Shown piece after piece: positions 63,189-64,000 of a stretch of DNA of 64,000 nucleotides (positions are counted from its first letter, which is position 1; every line of letters starts with the position of its first letter). The notes below the pieces were generated by a model. It was given only the letters and a program-made list of their open reading frames with translations, was not told the origin of the DNA and did no database searches. The translations under genes and the position numbers were made by a program. Origin of the DNA: Burkholderia sp. L27(2015) (GTDB taxonomy: Bacteria > Pseudomonadota > Gammaproteobacteria > Burkholderiales > Burkholderiaceae); assembly GCF_009765705.1 (NCBI RefSeq), contig NZ_LMUX01000021.1, positions 820,312 to 884,311 on the forward strand, written 5' to 3'.

Positions 63189-63243
63189 GTTTGCGTGTGC
63201 GACGCCAGTGACTTCCCTTGTCTTCATTAACGGATGAACCGAT

Positions 63244-63825
63244 ATGATCGGACGAATTGCCGGCGTTTTGCTGGAAAAAAACCCACCGCGGCTGCTGGTC
63301 GATTGCGGCGGCGTCGGCTACGAAATCGATGTGCCGATGAGTACGTTTTATAACCTGCCGGCCATAGGCGAACGTGTCGCACTGCTTACGCAATTGATCG
63401 TGCGTGAGGATGCTCACCTGCTGTTCGGCTTTGGCAGCGTCGACGAACGCATGACGTTTCGCGAGTTGCTCAAGATTACCGGCGTCGGTGCGCGCATGGC
63501 GCTCGCGGTGCTCTCGGGCATGAGTGTCAACGAGCTGGGGCAGGCGGTCACGCTGCAAGACGCCGCGCGCCTGACCCGCGTGCCCGGCATCGGCAAGAAA
63601 ACCGCCGAGCGCCTGCTGCTCGAACTCAAGGGCAAGATAGGCGCAGACCTCGGGGTGGCCGGCGGCATCGCGGCAGCGCCAGACCATGCGAGTGACATCC
63701 TGCATGCGCTGCTGGCGCTCGGCTACTCCGAAAAAGAAGCGCTGCTTGCGGTTAAGAGCGTGCCCGCCGGTTCCGGGGTATCGGACGGGATCCGGCTGGC
63801 GCTGAAGGCTTTGTCCAAGGGATAA
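63244..63825 (+). CDS. ruvA: Holliday junction branch migration protein RuvA
   Basis: 193 residues: an N-terminal OB fold ([20 protein letters not shown]), two helix-hairpin-helix motifs ([18 protein letters not shown] and [19 protein letters not shown]) and a C-terminal UBA-like RuvB-binding domain. It binds four-way junctions and recruits RuvB. It lies 55 bp after ruvC. Confidence 0.97.
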   Translation: MIGRIAGVLLEKNPPRLLVDCGGVGYEIDVPMSTFYNLPAIGERVALLTQLIVREDAHLLFGFGSVDERMTFRELLKITGVGARMALAVLSGMSVNELGQAVTLQDAARLTRVPGIGKKTAERLLLELKGKIGADLGVAGGIAAAPDHASDILHALLALGYSEKEALLAVKSVPAGSGVSDGIRLALKALSKG

Positions 63826-63936
63826 CAAGCCACGAGACCACCGGTGGGACGGCGATGGCACCGATAAGCGCGACGCGGCATTATTCACCTTTGCCTTGTC
63901 TGCTCGCACGGTCGACCTAAGCGGTACAATCGAACC

Positions 63937-64000
63937 ATGATAGAAACCGAAAAACTTGGCGCCGAGCGTATTATCGCTGCCACGCCGACTTCGCCTAACG
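63937..64000 (+). CDS. ruvB: Holliday junction helicase RuvB, N-terminal fragment
   Basis: The first 21 codons are present, reading MIETEKLGAERIIAA then TPTSPN, the well-known RuvB N-terminus. The gene continues past the window edge. It follows ruvA by about 110 bp. Confidence 0.95.
   Translation, partial: MIETEKLGAERIIAATPTSPN

Overview
The window reads as a high-GC beta-proteobacterial chromosome, most likely a member of the Burkholderiaceae. The gene order lptD-surA-pdxA-rsmA, the run miaB-phoH-ybeY-corC-lnt-glyQ-glyS-gmhB-acyltransferase-gloA, and the run amgK-murU-pepP-ubiH-dusB-fis-purH-ruvC-ruvA-ruvB are all typical of that family. The genus cannot be fixed from the sequence alone. 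No tRNA, rRNA, CRISPR array, insertion sequence, integrase or prophage gene was seen.

Positions 1-12.3 kb are an accessory metabolic island built around a LysR regulator. On its left (minus strand) lie a flavin aromatic-type hydroxylase, a HisC-like aminotransferase, a ThDP-dependent decarboxylase/carboligase, an aldehyde dehydrogenase and the start of an MFS transporter. On its right (plus strand) lie a two-subunit aconitase/LeuCD-like hydro-lyase, an RraA-like aldolase, an AspC-like aminotransferase and an orphan amino-acid-type periplasmic binding protein. Together they look like an uncharacterised pathway of uptake, transamination, hydroxylation or decarboxylation, hydration and C-C cleavage. 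Positions 12.4-31.6 kb are mixed accessory and housekeeping genes: a GlxA-type regulator divergent from an isonitrile-hydratase homologue, a FUSC-family protein with a diguanylate cyclase, arsC, a CopD-like membrane protein, two orphan periplasmic multi-haem cytochromes c, a hemolysin-III gene broken at a T11 tract, rhlE, a ferritin-like protein, gamma-glutamyltransferase, and glpD-glpK.

From 31.8 kb to the end the window is core chromosome: tRNA modification (miaB, dusB), ribosome maturation (ybeY, rsmA), envelope biogenesis (lnt, gmhB, lptD, surA, amgK-murU, corC), glycyl-tRNA synthetase, cofactor and quinone synthesis (pdxA, ubiH), purine synthesis (purH), fis and the ruv recombination genes.

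The most unusual property is an abundance of short tandem repeats with units mostly of 9-15 bp. They sit in 3' flanks and intergenic gaps, repeatedly overlap stop codons (ALDH, aspC-like, glxA-like, ggt, glyQ), and occur in frame as low-complexity insertions inside otherwise conserved proteins (ubiH, pepP, lnt, pdxA, one LysR regulator, the GlxA regulator). Between glyQ and glyS nearly every 12-bp unit carries a stop codon in the glyQ frame. This looks like a genome-wide repeat-expansion habit rather than a property of any one gene.
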